From NCBI RefSeq assembly GCF_030250645.1, contig NZ_JASSVS010000002.1, positions 248,001-312,000 on the forward strand: 64,000 bases of DNA, read 5' to 3'. This stretch comes from Marinobacter azerbaijanicus. Lineage in GTDB: Bacteria; Pseudomonadota; Gammaproteobacteria; Pseudomonadales; Oleiphilaceae. Shown here one piece after another: positions 16,954-26,328 of the stretch. A program made the position numbers and the translations under genes. Numbering within the stretch: the stretch's first letter is position 1; each line of letters begins with the position of its first letter. The notes beneath the pieces were generated by a model. It ran no database searches, was not told the origin of the DNA, and was given only the letters and a program-made list of their open reading frames with translations.

Positions 16954-17700
16954 CTAATCAAGTATCAGAAGAACAACAGAGACGTTGTCCGGTGCTTCAT
17001 TGTCCAGGCTTGCATTGACCAGCGCCCGAGCCTTTTCTTCCGCCGACTTCGGGCCTGACATCAAGGGTATCCAGTCAGCCTCTGGCAGGGCTTCTGTAAG
17101 GCCGTCGGAACACAACAGCAGGTAATCGCCCGGGACCAGACGGACCCGCTGGTAGCTGGCATGCGCGGAAGAGGCTCCCAGAGCCCGGGTGAGTACGTTG
17201 CGGAATGGTACGTGGGGTACGTCATCCGGCTGGATACTGCCATCTTCCAGCATATTCTGAACCACTGTGTCGTCCCGGGTCAGACACCGCAGTTCGTTCT
17301 CGTGCACAAGATAACAACGGGAGTCACCCAGGTGGGCGATATGGGCTTCGCCATCGATGACCCAGGCAATAACCAGAGTGGTACCCATTCTGGCAAGCTC
17401 CGGTTCCGTTGCCCGTCGCTCCTGTATGCGCTCATTCGCAAGGTTTATGGCTACCCGTATGGCCTCCTCTGGCTCGGCCGATTGAAAAGGGGCTGCAGGC
17501 ACCAGGCAGGCTCTCAGAGACTCCATTACTGTGTCTACCGCGATCTGACTGGCAATTTCTCCGCCCTGATAGCCCCCCATACCATCGGCGACCACCAGCA
17601 ATGCCTGTCGGTTATCGTCACTGATCAGCCAGTCAATGGCATCCTGATTAGCTGCGCGCACGGACCCCACATCGGTAAGGCCGGCTATTCGGGGAGTCAT
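16954..17700 (-). CDS. PP2C-family serine/threonine phosphatase
   Basis: 248 residues, Mn/Mg-dependent phosphatase. Motifs seen: GSVRAANQDA, VVADGMGGYQGGEIAS (metal-binding Asp and Gly), TTLVIAWV, HLGDSRCYL, LCSDGLTE and DNVSVVLL. Length matches bacterial Stp-type enzymes. The ATG at 17700 overlaps the kinase stop (ATGA), so kinase and phosphatase are made together. A GTG directly upstream (17703) is an alternative start. Confidence 0.92.
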   Translation of the reverse strand: MTPRIAGLTDVGSVRAANQDAIDWLISDDNRQALLVVADGMGGYQGGEIASQIAVDTVMESLRACLVPAAPFQSAEPEEAIRVAINLANERIQERRATEPELARMGTTLVIAWVIDGEAHIAHLGDSRCYLVHENELRCLTRDDTVVQNMLEDGSIQPDDVPHVPFRNVLTRALGASSAHASYQRVRLVPGDYLLLCSDGLTEALPEADWIPLMSGPKSAEEKARALVNASLDNEAPDNVSVVLLILD

Positions 17701-19391
17701 CACGATGCTTCCTCCTTCGCCTCACGGGATACCTGCCGCCGCAGTGCTTCTGCCATGGTCGCGGCACTAGAGAAGCGCTTGTCCGGTTCCCGTTGTATGG
17801 CTTTGTTGATAAGACGCACAATGCCATTAGGCAGCTCCGGATTAAACTCCCGGACACTCCTCGGGCGCTTGTTCAGAATCTGATAGGTCAGATTCGCCAG
17901 CGTATCACCCTGATAGGGCGTTTCTCCGGATACCAGTTTGTACAGTGTAATACCCAGGCTGTAGGTATCAGACGCGCCAGTTACCTTCTGGCCCTTAAGT
18001 TGCTCGGGAGACATATAGAGCGGGCTTCCCATAACGTTACCGGTGCGGGTCCTGGAATCATCCGAGATCTTGGCTATTCCGAAATCGGTGATTTTGATTT
18101 CGCCGTTGTCCGGGTTGAAGATGATGTTGCCCGGCTTTATGTCGCGGTGAATAATCTTCTGGCGATGAGCATAGTCCAGGGCATCCGCGACTCTGGCAAC
18201 GATGTCCAGCACCGTTGCCAGCGGCAGCAGCCGACCCGGCTTGCAGAAATCACTGAGCGGGCGCCCTCGGGCATAGTCCATGGCAATGAATGCCAGGTCC
18301 GCTTCCTCTCCCACGTCATACACGGTGACAATGGCCGGGTGACTGAGGCGCCCGGCAGCCTCCGCTTCCCGGAAGAACCGGGACTTCAGGTCTCGCAGCT
18401 CACTGTCATCGAAAGCCTGATAGCTGAGTGTCTTGATCGCCACTGTGCGGGCGATTTTCGGGTCGGTGCCAAGATAGACCACCCCCATGGCGCCACGCCC
18501 GATCTCCCGTTCAATCTCATAACGGCCCAGGGTTGGCCGGCTCACACTCTGCTCCGGCAGCACCAGCGTTCGAGTACTGTCGAAGCCTCCCGCTACCGCC
18601 GCGGCACCTTCCGTATTCAGGCTTTCCAGGGCCGCCAGGCGCTTGTCTGTATCCCGATACTTACGTTTCTGTTCGAGGATCTGACGGTACGTGGCACAGG
18701 CCTTGTCATACTGGCGTTTGCGCTCCTGCTGGATCGCGATATCGTACTGCAGGCCAAGGGTGTCCTCACTCGGAGGGCATTCTGAAAGCACTTCCAGCGC
18801 CTCGTCCGGCTGGCCCTGCTGTAGTAACAGTTTGCCGAGACGGGTTCTGGCTGCCTGTACATTCTGTGACAGCGACACGATGTCCCGCCGGGGTTGCAGC
18901 CAGAACAGCATGATGATGTAGCCTGTCACCAGCAGGGTGACCACTTCCCCGAGCGGCAGCCAGGCACTCTGGTAAAACATGAAGGCAGCCTGAAGCACCA
19001 CCAGTGATCCCGCGAGCAGCAGAATAACAGGCAGGGCCACGCCGGCACCCATCCGGGGAACCGCAAGCACCAGGAACAGCGCAGCCCCCATGATACCGGA
19101 ACGGGTGGCAACGTCAGACCAGAGAGGTTCGGAAAGCCCCCGGGTCTCCAGGGCCTGGGCGAAGTCCCCTGGCGGCATATTCATCACCGCGCCGGTGTCA
19201 CCAATACCGGAAGGATTTCCGAGAGAGCCAAACAGAATGCGGTCCAGCCAGCCCAGCATCGGGATTGCCTCTCCCATAAAGACAAAGGCGAGCGCAAGCA
19301 CAACTATGAGCAGGCGCAGACTGAACAGGCGGGAAACTACAAAAGCCAGTGAATTCACAGGAGCCGTTATCGTAAATGATTGATCCTGCAA
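17700..19391 (-). CDS. membrane-anchored serine/threonine protein kinase
   Basis: About 563 residues if the TTG at 19391 is used; no good ATG exists near, so the start is uncertain. N-terminal half: membrane helices around 20-45, 98-125 and 140-185, then a TPR-like helical stretch (about 195-265). C-terminal half: PknB-type kinase with glycine loop GRGAMGVVYLG (near 300), VAIKTL lysine, HRDIKPGN (near 412), DFGIAK (near 432) and GSPLYMSPEQ. This reverses the usual PknB order, in which the kinase is cytoplasmic and N-terminal. In an operon with a PP2C and an FHA protein. No type VI secretion genes are nearby. Confidence 0.9.
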   Translation of the reverse strand: MQDQSFTITAPVNSLAFVVSRLFSLRLLIVVLALAFVFMGEAIPMLGWLDRILFGSLGNPSGIGDTGAVMNMPPGDFAQALETRGLSEPLWSDVATRSGIMGAALFLVLAVPRMGAGVALPVILLLAGSLVVLQAAFMFYQSAWLPLGEVVTLLVTGYIIMLFWLQPRRDIVSLSQNVQAARTRLGKLLLQQGQPDEALEVLSECPPSEDTLGLQYDIAIQQERKRQYDKACATYRQILEQKRKYRDTDKRLAALESLNTEGAAAVAGGFDSTRTLVLPEQSVSRPTLGRYEIEREIGRGAMGVVYLGTDPKIARTVAIKTLSYQAFDDSELRDLKSRFFREAEAAGRLSHPAIVTVYDVGEEADLAFIAMDYARGRPLSDFCKPGRLLPLATVLDIVARVADALDYAHRQKIIHRDIKPGNIIFNPDNGEIKITDFGIAKISDDSRTRTGNVMGSPLYMSPEQLKGQKVTGASDTYSLGITLYKLVSGETPYQGDTLANLTYQILNKRPRSVREFNPELPNGIVRLINKAIQREPDKRFSSAATMAEALRRQVSREAKEEAS

Positions 19392-19569
19392 GTCTAGAAA
19401 GTGTTCGCCGGCAGCGATAGGTTACCAGGGGCTGTTTTTTGTAAATGTTTGTGCAGGTGGGACCCGTATCACGCCTCCAGCGGAATAAGCCTTTGATGAC
19501 AATGGTGTAAAGGACGAAAACAACCATTCTGCCGTATAGTTCGCTGTATGGACGTCTCCGCCAGGAAGC

Positions 19570-21012
19570 ATGACAATGACATTCAAGTTACTGATTGGCC
19601 TACTTGTTCTGGCAATCATTACAACCGGCCTTTACCACTCGATCAAATCCCTTCCCCAGGGACTCAGTTACCAGGGTGATGAACAGCCACTTACCGACGC
19701 CAGGCTGCTCATCGACAGAACCCTGCACTTCGGCAATGAAGAGCCGCGGCTGGACCACGAGATCTTCGCTGAGATCTTCGAGATGATTGCCAACGCTCAA
19801 ACCTTCGTGCTGGTGGACATGTTCCTCTTCAACGATAGCCGTGCCGACGGCAGCCGCCAGCTACCGCTGGCACGCATGCTCACGGATGCTCTGATTGCAA
19901 GGAAAGACGCTCATCCAGACATGGATATCATTGTGATATCCGATCCCATCAACACGGTCTATGGCGGCACAGTGTCCCCACATTTCAAGCAACTTCGTCA
20001 GGCGGGCATTCCGGTGGTGGAAACCCGATTGCAACGTCTGCGTGACAGCAATCCTGCCTGGTCGGGGTTGTGGCGTGTCTGCTGCCAGTGGATGGGCAAT
20101 TCCGCGTCTGCCGGCTGGCTGCCCAATGTGCTGGGCACACAACCAGTGACAGTTCGCAGCTATCTGGCACTGCCCAATTTCAAAGCCAACCACCGGAAAA
20201 CCCTGGTAACCGACAGCGGTGAGGGCTTCCGGGCTCTGGTAACGTCCGCCAATCCCCATGACGGCAGCAGCCGCCACAGCAACATTGGCCTTCGATTCGG
20301 AGGGCCTGCTGTCGCCGACCTGCTAAGAACTGAGCGTGCCGTGCTGACGATGTCGAGCGCCGATACCACCGCAGTGGACAAGGTGCTGACCAGCCTCCCC
20401 GAATCAGAGGCCGAATCGGCGGACACCATCAGGGTGGTTACCGAGTCAGCGATCCTCACGTCAGCCAGAGAAATCATAACCACCGCAGCACCCGGCGACC
20501 GCCTGGATCTTGCGATTTTCTACCTGTCCCATCGTACCGTTTTGCAGGCGCTGAAAGAGGCCCACAACCGGGGCGTGGAAGTACGCATTCTACTGGATGC
20601 CAATGTCGACGCCTTCGGCCTCAAAAAAAGCGGCATTCCCAACCGGCAGGCCGCCATGGAGCTCCACAACGCCGGTATAGCGGTGCGCTGGTGCCACACC
20701 GAAGGCGAGCAATGCCACACCAAGCTTCTTGTCAGGCGCGATCTGAACGGTACTGCACAGCTTCTGCTGGGCTCCGCCAATTTTACCCGCAGGAACCTGG
20801 ACAACTTGAACCTCGAGACCAGTGTTCATGTACGATCAGACGTTGACTCTGGAATCGTCCGCAAGGCATCGGGCTTTTTCGAGGACCAATGGAGCCACGG
20901 CCCCGGAGAAACACCCGTCATGAGCCTGCCATACGAAGCCTGGACGGACGAATCCCGGTTAAGATACTGGCGATACAGGTTGATGGAGGCCACAGGACTG
21001 TCTACCTTTTAG
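19570..21012 (+). CDS. phospholipase D-like protein with two HKD motifs
   Basis: About 480 residues with an N-terminal membrane anchor or uncleaved signal (about 3-25). Two PLD motifs: HRKTLVTD near residue 207 and HTKLLVRRD near residue 382, each followed by a serine- or asparagine-rich strand (VTSANPHDGSSRH; LLGSANFTRRN). Such proteins include cardiolipin synthases, phospholipases and phosphodiesterases; this one resembles periplasm-facing PLD-like proteins more than ClsA. AGGA near 19562 fits the ATG at 19576 better than that at 19570. First of four co-directional genes. Confidence 0.85.
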   Translation: MTMTFKLLIGLLVLAIITTGLYHSIKSLPQGLSYQGDEQPLTDARLLIDRTLHFGNEEPRLDHEIFAEIFEMIANAQTFVLVDMFLFNDSRADGSRQLPLARMLTDALIARKDAHPDMDIIVISDPINTVYGGTVSPHFKQLRQAGIPVVETRLQRLRDSNPAWSGLWRVCCQWMGNSASAGWLPNVLGTQPVTVRSYLALPNFKANHRKTLVTDSGEGFRALVTSANPHDGSSRHSNIGLRFGGPAVADLLRTERAVLTMSSADTTAVDKVLTSLPESEAESADTIRVVTESAILTSAREIITTAAPGDRLDLAIFYLSHRTVLQALKEAHNRGVEVRILLDANVDAFGLKKSGIPNRQAAMELHNAGIAVRWCHTEGEQCHTKLLVRRDLNGTAQLLLGSANFTRRNLDNLNLETSVHVRSDVDSGIVRKASGFFEDQWSHGPGETPVMSLPYEAWTDESRLRYWRYRLMEATGLSTF

Positions 21013-21031
21013 ATTTGAAGAGGTAACTGTA

Positions 21032-22129
21032 ATGAGCACGCCCGTGCATTCCCGGCCGATCAATGAGCGGATTGACTGGCTGATGGAACTGAGCCGAAAC
21101 CACTCGGCAGGTTTCTGCAGCCCGGAGAACCACCTGGCCCGTCAACGCTACCTTGCTGAACACAACACCCTCATCATTGCCATGAAGTGCATGGATGGTC
21201 GCATTCACCTGCCCCATGTCACTCGCACACCACTGGGAATCATCCAGCCCTTCCGTAACCTCGGCGGCATTTTTGACCTGGGCTGGCCCTACCTGGGAGA
21301 CCTGCTGGCAGATACAGTGCAAAATGCAGTCAGTGCCGGAAGACGGGTGCTCATTATCATCACCTACCACTATTCCAGGGGGGCAACGGAACGGGGGTGT
21401 GCGGGCTTCAACTGCGACCGTGATGCCGCCATGGCCCACGCCTTCGGCATCCGCCGACAGGTCGAGACATTATTCGGTAGAGGACACCAGACGGTGTATC
21501 CCCTGGTTTGTGGATTTGAAACCGATGAAGACGCCCTGGTTCTCCATGGTCCGAATGATCAATACCTGGATCTGTCCACCATTCCTCTCTCGGCAACCGA
21601 CGAGACTGACTCGAAGATAGCAGCTCTGTATCCGGATATGCCGGGAGCGGTGCAGCGGGATCTGTTACCCCTGGTTCGTGGCAATATCCAACACATTGCG
21701 GAAATCAGGAAAAGCGACCGGGAACTGAACATTGAACACCGGGAGTGGGTCATCTGCGTGGGAAGAGGCTTCGACTTTCTCCATGCGCCCAATCTTGCCC
21801 TGATTGTTGGCCCCTACAGCCCCGACCTGGCACACCCCATACGCCAGGCTGCCGGCATCATCAGGGCCAATATGGAGAGCGGCCGGATACCGGACGACGG
21901 ATTTCTTTTGCTGTCTTCCGCCCCCTATAAGGAACCTGGAACCCAGAAAGCGCGTGCTACTCTTAAGTCCGCTTTTCTACTGGAATTTGCGGCTAACGTT
22001 ATTGAACAGGATTTTCCCGAACTGGCAGAGCGGATGGTCACCCGGTCAGCTATCCTCAACTGGCCGGAAAGACGTCTTGAAGTGCAGTCCGCAAAACCGA
22101 AGCCGGAACACGGGAATCGTGTTTCATAA
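21032..22129 (+). CDS. carbonic-anhydrase-like protein with CsoSCA-type zinc site
   Basis: 365 residues. Residues 53-57 read C-M-D-G-R, the beta-carbonic anhydrase Cys-x-Asp-x-Arg signature, in MKCMDGRIHLP. A second ligand pair is His113 and Cys123 in YHYSRGATERGCAGF, ten apart; carboxysomal CsoSCA also has a widely spaced pair (11 apart) where ordinary beta-enzymes have HxxC. I therefore read it as a relative of the CsoSCA catalytic domain, without the shell-specific parts and with no carboxysome genes here. It would hydrate CO2 if active. It lies 19 bases after the PLD gene and 20 before the PA2779-family gene. The family assignment is by motif only. Confidence 0.6.
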   Translation: MSTPVHSRPINERIDWLMELSRNHSAGFCSPENHLARQRYLAEHNTLIIAMKCMDGRIHLPHVTRTPLGIIQPFRNLGGIFDLGWPYLGDLLADTVQNAVSAGRRVLIIITYHYSRGATERGCAGFNCDRDAAMAHAFGIRRQVETLFGRGHQTVYPLVCGFETDEDALVLHGPNDQYLDLSTIPLSATDETDSKIAALYPDMPGAVQRDLLPLVRGNIQHIAEIRKSDRELNIEHREWVICVGRGFDFLHAPNLALIVGPYSPDLAHPIRQAAGIIRANMESGRIPDDGFLLLSSAPYKEPGTQKARATLKSAFLLEFAANVIEQDFPELAERMVTRSAILNWPERRLEVQSAKPKPEHGNRVS

Positions 22130-22149
22130 TCAAGAGCAAGGAGAGACGA

Positions 22150-22551
22150 ATGGAAACTATCAGAAAACATCTGCGGTACGTGTCATTTTTCATGGCCATC
22201 ATGATGGCCTTTGGCACCGTCTGGGCATCGTCTGCAACAGCAGGTGTCGTTGGCACCGGCGAACTGCTGACGGAGCAACGTGCCGATCTTGACCGCCAGT
22301 CACTGCTCGAGATGCTTGAGCGCGACGAAGTGAAAGACAAGCTTGCGCAAATGGGTGTCAGCCAGGAGCAGGTCGAAGAGCGCATCCAGAACCTGACCCC
22401 CCAGGAGCTGTCGGCGTTCGAGCAGCAACTGGCGGAAGCGCCAGTGGGTGAAGACGTTGTTGGCATTATCGTGCTGTTCCTGCTGGTCTTCGTCGTCACC
22501 GACATGCTGTGTGCTACCAACATCTATCCTTTCATCAACTGTATCCGGTAG
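22150..22551 (+). CDS. PA2779-family membrane protein
   Basis: 133 residues: signal peptide (about 1-31, MAFGTVWASSATAG), a charged helical middle with EMLERDEVKDKLAQMGVSQE, and a C-terminal hydrophobic segment (about 103-122). Recognised as the PA2779 family, which nearly always sits next to a PA2778-family cysteine peptidase, as here. Function unknown; the layout suggests a small periplasmic protein tethered by its C-terminus and possibly processed by its neighbour. Confidence 0.82.
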   Translation: METIRKHLRYVSFFMAIMMAFGTVWASSATAGVVGTGELLTEQRADLDRQSLLEMLERDEVKDKLAQMGVSQEQVEERIQNLTPQELSAFEQQLAEAPVGEDVVGIIVLFLLVFVVTDMLCATNIYPFINCIR

Positions 22552-22563
22552 CGCGCTGACTTC

Positions 22564-23556
22564 GTGACTATCTCCACCGATCCGCGTCTGCTGCGAATCG
22601 TTGCCAGTGCTTTACTGGCAACGATTCTGGTGGGCTGCGCCAGCCGTCCTCAGTGGCCCGAACCAGACACTCTGGATATGCCCCCTGACGCTGAGAAGCG
22701 TGTGGTACTGGACAACGTCCCCTTTTTCGCACAGGAGCGCTATCAATGCGGTCCTGCTTCCCTGGCCATGATGCTTAACAGCCAGGGCCTGAACACCAAT
22801 CCGGAAGTTCTGAAGGAGCTGGTCTACCTCCCGCAACGCCAGGGCAGCCTGAAGGTGGAGCTGGTAGCAGCTGCCCGAGCCCATGGGCTGCTGGTCTATC
22901 CACTGGATGGTTCACTGGAAAGTCTTCTGCAAGAGGTGGCCGCTGGCAACCCGGTACTGGTGATGCAGAACCTCAGATTCGGGTGGTGGCCGCAGTGGCA
23001 CTTTGCCGTGGTTATGGGATTTGATGCCGAAAAACGGAACATTATTCTACATACCGACACCCGTGATTATCACGAGGAAACGGTGGAGGTGTTCACGGCC
23101 ACATGGCAGCGCGCAGAAAACTGGGCTGCGGTTATGCTGCCTCCCGACCAGTTACCGGCAACCGCAGAACCCCTCCCTTACCTGATGTCAGCCAATGATC
23201 TGGAAACCACTGGCCGGACCCGGGCCGCAACGGCTGCCTACCGGACCGCGGAGCAGGCGTGGCCGGACCAGCCAGCCGCCATCATGGGGCAGGGAAATAT
23301 CGCCTGGGAGCAGGGCGACCTGGAACTGGCCACGCGCCACTACCAGCGCCTGACCCGGAAATTTCCCGGTGTGGCCGCCGGCTGGAATAACCTGGCCCAC
23401 TCGCTGGCCGCCCTGGGCTGCGTCAACGCTGCTGAAACTGCGGCCAGCTGCGCCGCCGAGATCAACCCCGAACGTTTTGGCGGGTCAATCCCGGAAGTAC
23501 TCAACCGGGACAGCACAGGCACCTGCCCGGTGTTGGAATGCCCAGCTTCCGATTAA
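22564..23556 (+). CDS. PA2778-family C39-like cysteine peptidase, lipoprotein
   Basis: 330 residues starting with GTG. Lipoprotein signal ending in LVGCAS (Cys about residue 21). C39-like peptidase domain (about 45-195): YQCGPASLAMML with the catalytic cysteine, WHFAVVMGFD with the histidine, and HTDTRD. A TPR-like C-terminal part (about 210-310) follows. C39 domains usually cleave double-glycine leaders; this subgroup is exported and uncharacterised. It ends four bases inside the opposite methyltransferase gene. Confidence 0.85.
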   Translation: MTISTDPRLLRIVASALLATILVGCASRPQWPEPDTLDMPPDAEKRVVLDNVPFFAQERYQCGPASLAMMLNSQGLNTNPEVLKELVYLPQRQGSLKVELVAAARAHGLLVYPLDGSLESLLQEVAAGNPVLVMQNLRFGWWPQWHFAVVMGFDAEKRNIILHTDTRDYHEETVEVFTATWQRAENWAAVMLPPDQLPATAEPLPYLMSANDLETTGRTRAATAAYRTAEQAWPDQPAAIMGQGNIAWEQGDLELATRHYQRLTRKFPGVAAGWNNLAHSLAALGCVNAAETAASCAAEINPERFGGSIPEVLNRDSTGTCPVLECPASD

Positions 23557-24209
23557 ACCTTCTGAAATAGCGCCACGTCCTTGGCCGGAATATCCAGTGA
23601 CCAGCCATGGGCCCCGGCGAGCCACTCCATGGTGGCCCGGCGATAGAACACGATATGAGTCGGGTCCCGCCGGTAATGCCAGTTGGCAAAGCGCTCATCA
23701 TCGGTCTGAAAACAGGTCATAACACCCAGCCAGCCTCCGGGCGCCAGCAGCCCGTCCAGCTGCCGGAAGACCTCCGCCGGACGATGCAGATGCTCCACCA
23801 CTTCCGTGCAGGTAATAACATCATACTGCCGTTCCAGCACGGAACGCTCCGGATAGAAAAAAGGATCGTATAGTGCCATGTTCATACCCGCCTCCCCCAG
23901 CATGACCGCCAGCGCGGGCCCGGGACCACAACCGAAGTCCAGACCACAGGCCCCCGGTTCCAGTCGTTCAAGCAACGGAGTAGTCAGTTTTGACAGAAAA
24001 CGGCGGTAGCCTTCGTCCTGCGGATTGTTGTCGTGCAGCTCATAGATCGCCTTTTCCTGGCATTCGTCCAGCCAGTCAGCCTCATCCATGACGGTCGCCT
24101 CGCAGTTTCCGCAGCGGTGATAGCGGGTGTTATTGATGATCTGAAACGGCACCAGGGCCGGAACTTCGCAAACCGGGCAAAGGGCATTCAATGAGCTCAA
24201 TTCTTCCAT
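23553..24209 (-). CDS. class I SAM-dependent methyltransferase with N-terminal zinc ribbon
   Basis: 218 residues. Four cysteines near the N-terminus (LCPVCEVP and HRCGNCEA, about 10-40) look like a zinc ribbon. The methyltransferase core follows, with LDFGCGPGPAL (about 90-100) and TCTEVVEHLHRPAEV. Similar proteins are annotated only as methyltransferase domain 12 (2-polyprenyl-3-methyl-hydroxybenzoate type). The substrate is unknown. ATG at 24209 preferred over the TTG just before it. Confidence 0.82.
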   Translation of the reverse strand: MEELSSLNALCPVCEVPALVPFQIINNTRYHRCGNCEATVMDEADWLDECQEKAIYELHDNNPQDEGYRRFLSKLTTPLLERLEPGACGLDFGCGPGPALAVMLGEAGMNMALYDPFFYPERSVLERQYDVITCTEVVEHLHRPAEVFRQLDGLLAPGGWLGVMTCFQTDDERFANWHYRRDPTHIVFYRRATMEWLAGAHGWSLDIPAKDVALFQKV

Positions 24210-24215
24210 CAACAG

Positions 24216-24539
24216 TTACAACGCTCCGAACAGCAACACCATTACAAAAGCCAGAACCAACAGAAACCAGGTCGCGTAGCGATTGGCGCGATCTTCAAGC
24301 TGTTCCTCATCCGAACGGGGTTCCGACGGTGTAGAAGACTCGTACTCGGCGACCAGCGCACGGGCCAGCGAATAATCGTCATCTTCAACATGGACATTGG
24401 TAAACCCTGCAGCACCAATCTCGCCCATGGCACCCTGCAGGTAATGACCTCCAACATGGGACTCAATGCCCCTTGATTCCAGCAGGCCAGCGACAATATG
24501 GGCTTCCGCCAGGTCACGGGCACGATAGGCTATTTGCAT
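24216..24539 (-). CDS. DUF2007-family protein with C-terminal membrane helix
   Basis: 107 residues. IAYRARDLAEAHIVAGLLES and YSLARALVAEY are the hallmarks of the small DUF2007 domain (putative signal-transducing protein, ferredoxin-like fold); a transmembrane helix closes the protein (about 85-107). The start at 24539 has GGAG seven bases upstream. Six bases separate it from the methyltransferase, so they are probably co-transcribed. Confidence 0.82.
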   Translation of the reverse strand: MQIAYRARDLAEAHIVAGLLESRGIESHVGGHYLQGAMGEIGAAGFTNVHVEDDDYSLARALVAEYESSTPSEPRSDEEQLEDRANRYATWFLLVLAFVMVLLFGAL

Positions 24540-24616
24540 TGGCAGGCTCCGCAAGCTCAGGGAAAGGCTTACCTGAACCCTAGCCTGAATGTCGCCATTC
24601 GTCGACCTGTGTCCGA

Positions 24617-24994
24617 TTACTTTGGCATTCGCCCGGTTCTCTCCAGTCGCTCACCAACCCACTTGTGATAAAGCTTCGCCAGCGCCGGCCGTATCAACGG
24701 CAACCCGATCAGCCAGGCGAGGGGTTTCAACAGCCATACCCGTGACATCAGCAGAATATAGGCATCCAGCTCCCGGTGGATATTACCCTGGCTATCTTCC
24801 ACGTGCAGTTCCTGAAGTGCGGCGTCTGGCTCAATGCCCCGCTGTTTCAGCTCCTCGTCACGGCCGGTGATGTCGACCCACTCCACCGATTCGCCGGTCC
24901 TGCCTGCGAGTCGCTCGTAGAGCTTGCGATCCTTGACGCAGCTGGGGCAGGCGCCATCATAAAATACTCGAAGCCGATCGTCCGGTTTACTCAT
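24617..24994 (-). CDS. DCC1-like thiol-disulfide oxidoreductase (DUF393)
   Basis: 125 residues; start at 24994 supported by GGAGA seven bases upstream. RVFYDGACPSCVKDRKLYER carries the DxxCxxC motif that names the DCC family (Cys16 and Cys19), a thioredoxin-like fold. Tail W-L-L-K-P-L-A-W-L-I-G is amphipathic and could sit at the membrane. Divergent from the sigma factor gene at 25102. Confidence 0.85.
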   Translation of the reverse strand: MSKPDDRLRVFYDGACPSCVKDRKLYERLAGRTGESVEWVDITGRDEELKQRGIEPDAALQELHVEDSQGNIHRELDAYILLMSRVWLLKPLAWLIGLPLIRPALAKLYHKWVGERLERTGRMPK

Positions 24995-25101
24995 AGCGCT
25001 CTCCGTTTCTTGCATTCCATTCACTTGATTACACGATAAAACAATGATTACTGTTATCAAAATGGCCAGAGGATCAGCACAAGGGACGGGGTGTAGCGCC
25101 A

Positions 25102-26328
25102 ATGGATACAGAAAGCCAAATCAACGACATCTACCATCGACAGTCCCGCAGGGTACAGGCAACACTCATCCGCGCCCTGGGCGATTTTGATCTGGCGGAA
25201 GAAGCCATGCAGGAGGCATTCACCGCAGCCATACAGCAGTGGCCGGAACAGGGTATACCGGACAATCCCGCTGCCTGGCTTATAAAGACCGGCCACCGAC
25301 GGGGTATCGACCATATCCGCCGGTGCCAGACCGCCAGCCACAACCTTTCCCGTCTCGCTGAAGATACCCCCGTCACATCAGAGCCAGACACCAACCACAT
25401 TGACGATGACCTGCTGCGACTGATCTTCACCTGTTGCCACCCCGCCCTGGCGGTTGAGGCACAACTGGCATTGACGCTGCGCGAAATTTGCGGACTTACC
25501 ACCGAGCAGGTTGCCAGCGCCCTTTTGCAGAAGCCCGCCACGACAGCCCAGAGGATCGTTCGTGCCAAACGCAAAATACGGGAAGCCAATATCCCCTACG
25601 AGGTGCCGGAGCGCCGCGAGTTACCCGAGCGCCTCAAGAGCGTCCTCAAAGTCATCTACCTGATTTTCAATGAGGGTTACTCATCCAGTGAAGGTGATAC
25701 CGTTGTTAACGTCAGTCTGGCTGGCGAGGCCATCCGCCTTGCCCGCCTCCTTGCCAGGCTTTTGCCTGGAGGGGAAATATTCGGACTGCTGGCGCTTATG
25801 CTATTGCACGATTCACGGCGCAATGCCAGACAGGATGAAAGCGGCGCACTAATCACTCTGGAAGAGCAGGACCGAGAACTCTGGGACCATGAGCAGATCA
25901 GTACAGGACTGGCGTGGCTGGAGCAGGCCCTGCGACTGACCCCGACAGGCCCCTACACCCTCCAGGCCTCAATTGCCGCGGTCCACGCCGAAGCCACCAG
26001 CACCGAACAGACCGACTGGGGGCGCATCGCGAGACTTTACGAAGCACTCTACCGGCAAATGCCCTCCCCGGTGATCGCCCTGAATCGCGCGGTAGCTGTT
26101 GCCATGCGGGACACGCCCGAGGACGGCCTGAAACTCCTTGACCAGCTTGCGGGCCACAAGGCCATCCAGAACTACTACCTGTTCCACGCCGCCCGTGCCG
26201 ACCTCTTCCGCCGTTCAGGCGACCTGCCGGCGGCAAGGATAGCCTATCAGCAGGCCCTTGCCCTTACCCAACAGGGCCCGGAACAGCGCTTTCTGAGCCA
26301 GCGGCTGACAGACCTGGATAACGCCTGA
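25102..26328 (+). CDS. ECF-like RNA polymerase sigma factor with long C-terminal domain (DUF6596)
   Basis: 408 residues. Region 2 (about 10-85: DFDLAEEAMQEAFTAAIQQW, RRGIDHIRR) and region 4 (about 110-165: LTLREICGLTTEQVASALL) followed by a 230-residue helical extension with TPR-like turns. This is the SigJ-like group that is typically encoded beside YCII and PhnB/VOC proteins, as here. The extension is thought to replace a separate anti-sigma factor. ATG at 25102 taken because region 2 starts at once; the ribosome site is only fair (GGGACGGGG). Confidence 0.9.
   Translation: MDTESQINDIYHRQSRRVQATLIRALGDFDLAEEAMQEAFTAAIQQWPEQGIPDNPAAWLIKTGHRRGIDHIRRCQTASHNLSRLAEDTPVTSEPDTNHIDDDLLRLIFTCCHPALAVEAQLALTLREICGLTTEQVASALLQKPATTAQRIVRAKRKIREANIPYEVPERRELPERLKSVLKVIYLIFNEGYSSSEGDTVVNVSLAGEAIRLARLLARLLPGGEIFGLLALMLLHDSRRNARQDESGALITLEEQDRELWDHEQISTGLAWLEQALRLTPTGPYTLQASIAAVHAEATSTEQTDWGRIARLYEALYRQMPSPVIALNRAVAVAMRDTPEDGLKLLDQLAGHKAIQNYYLFHAARADLFRRSGDLPAARIAYQQALALTQQGPEQRFLSQRLTDLDNA

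Noticed and set aside
16587-19391. Type VI secretion regulatory set
   Set aside because: Kinase, PP2C and FHA genes occur there, but no tss or hcp/vgrG genes are within the window.
21032-22129. Carboxysome locus
   Set aside because: Only the zinc-site motif is shared; no shell protein or RuBisCO gene is present.
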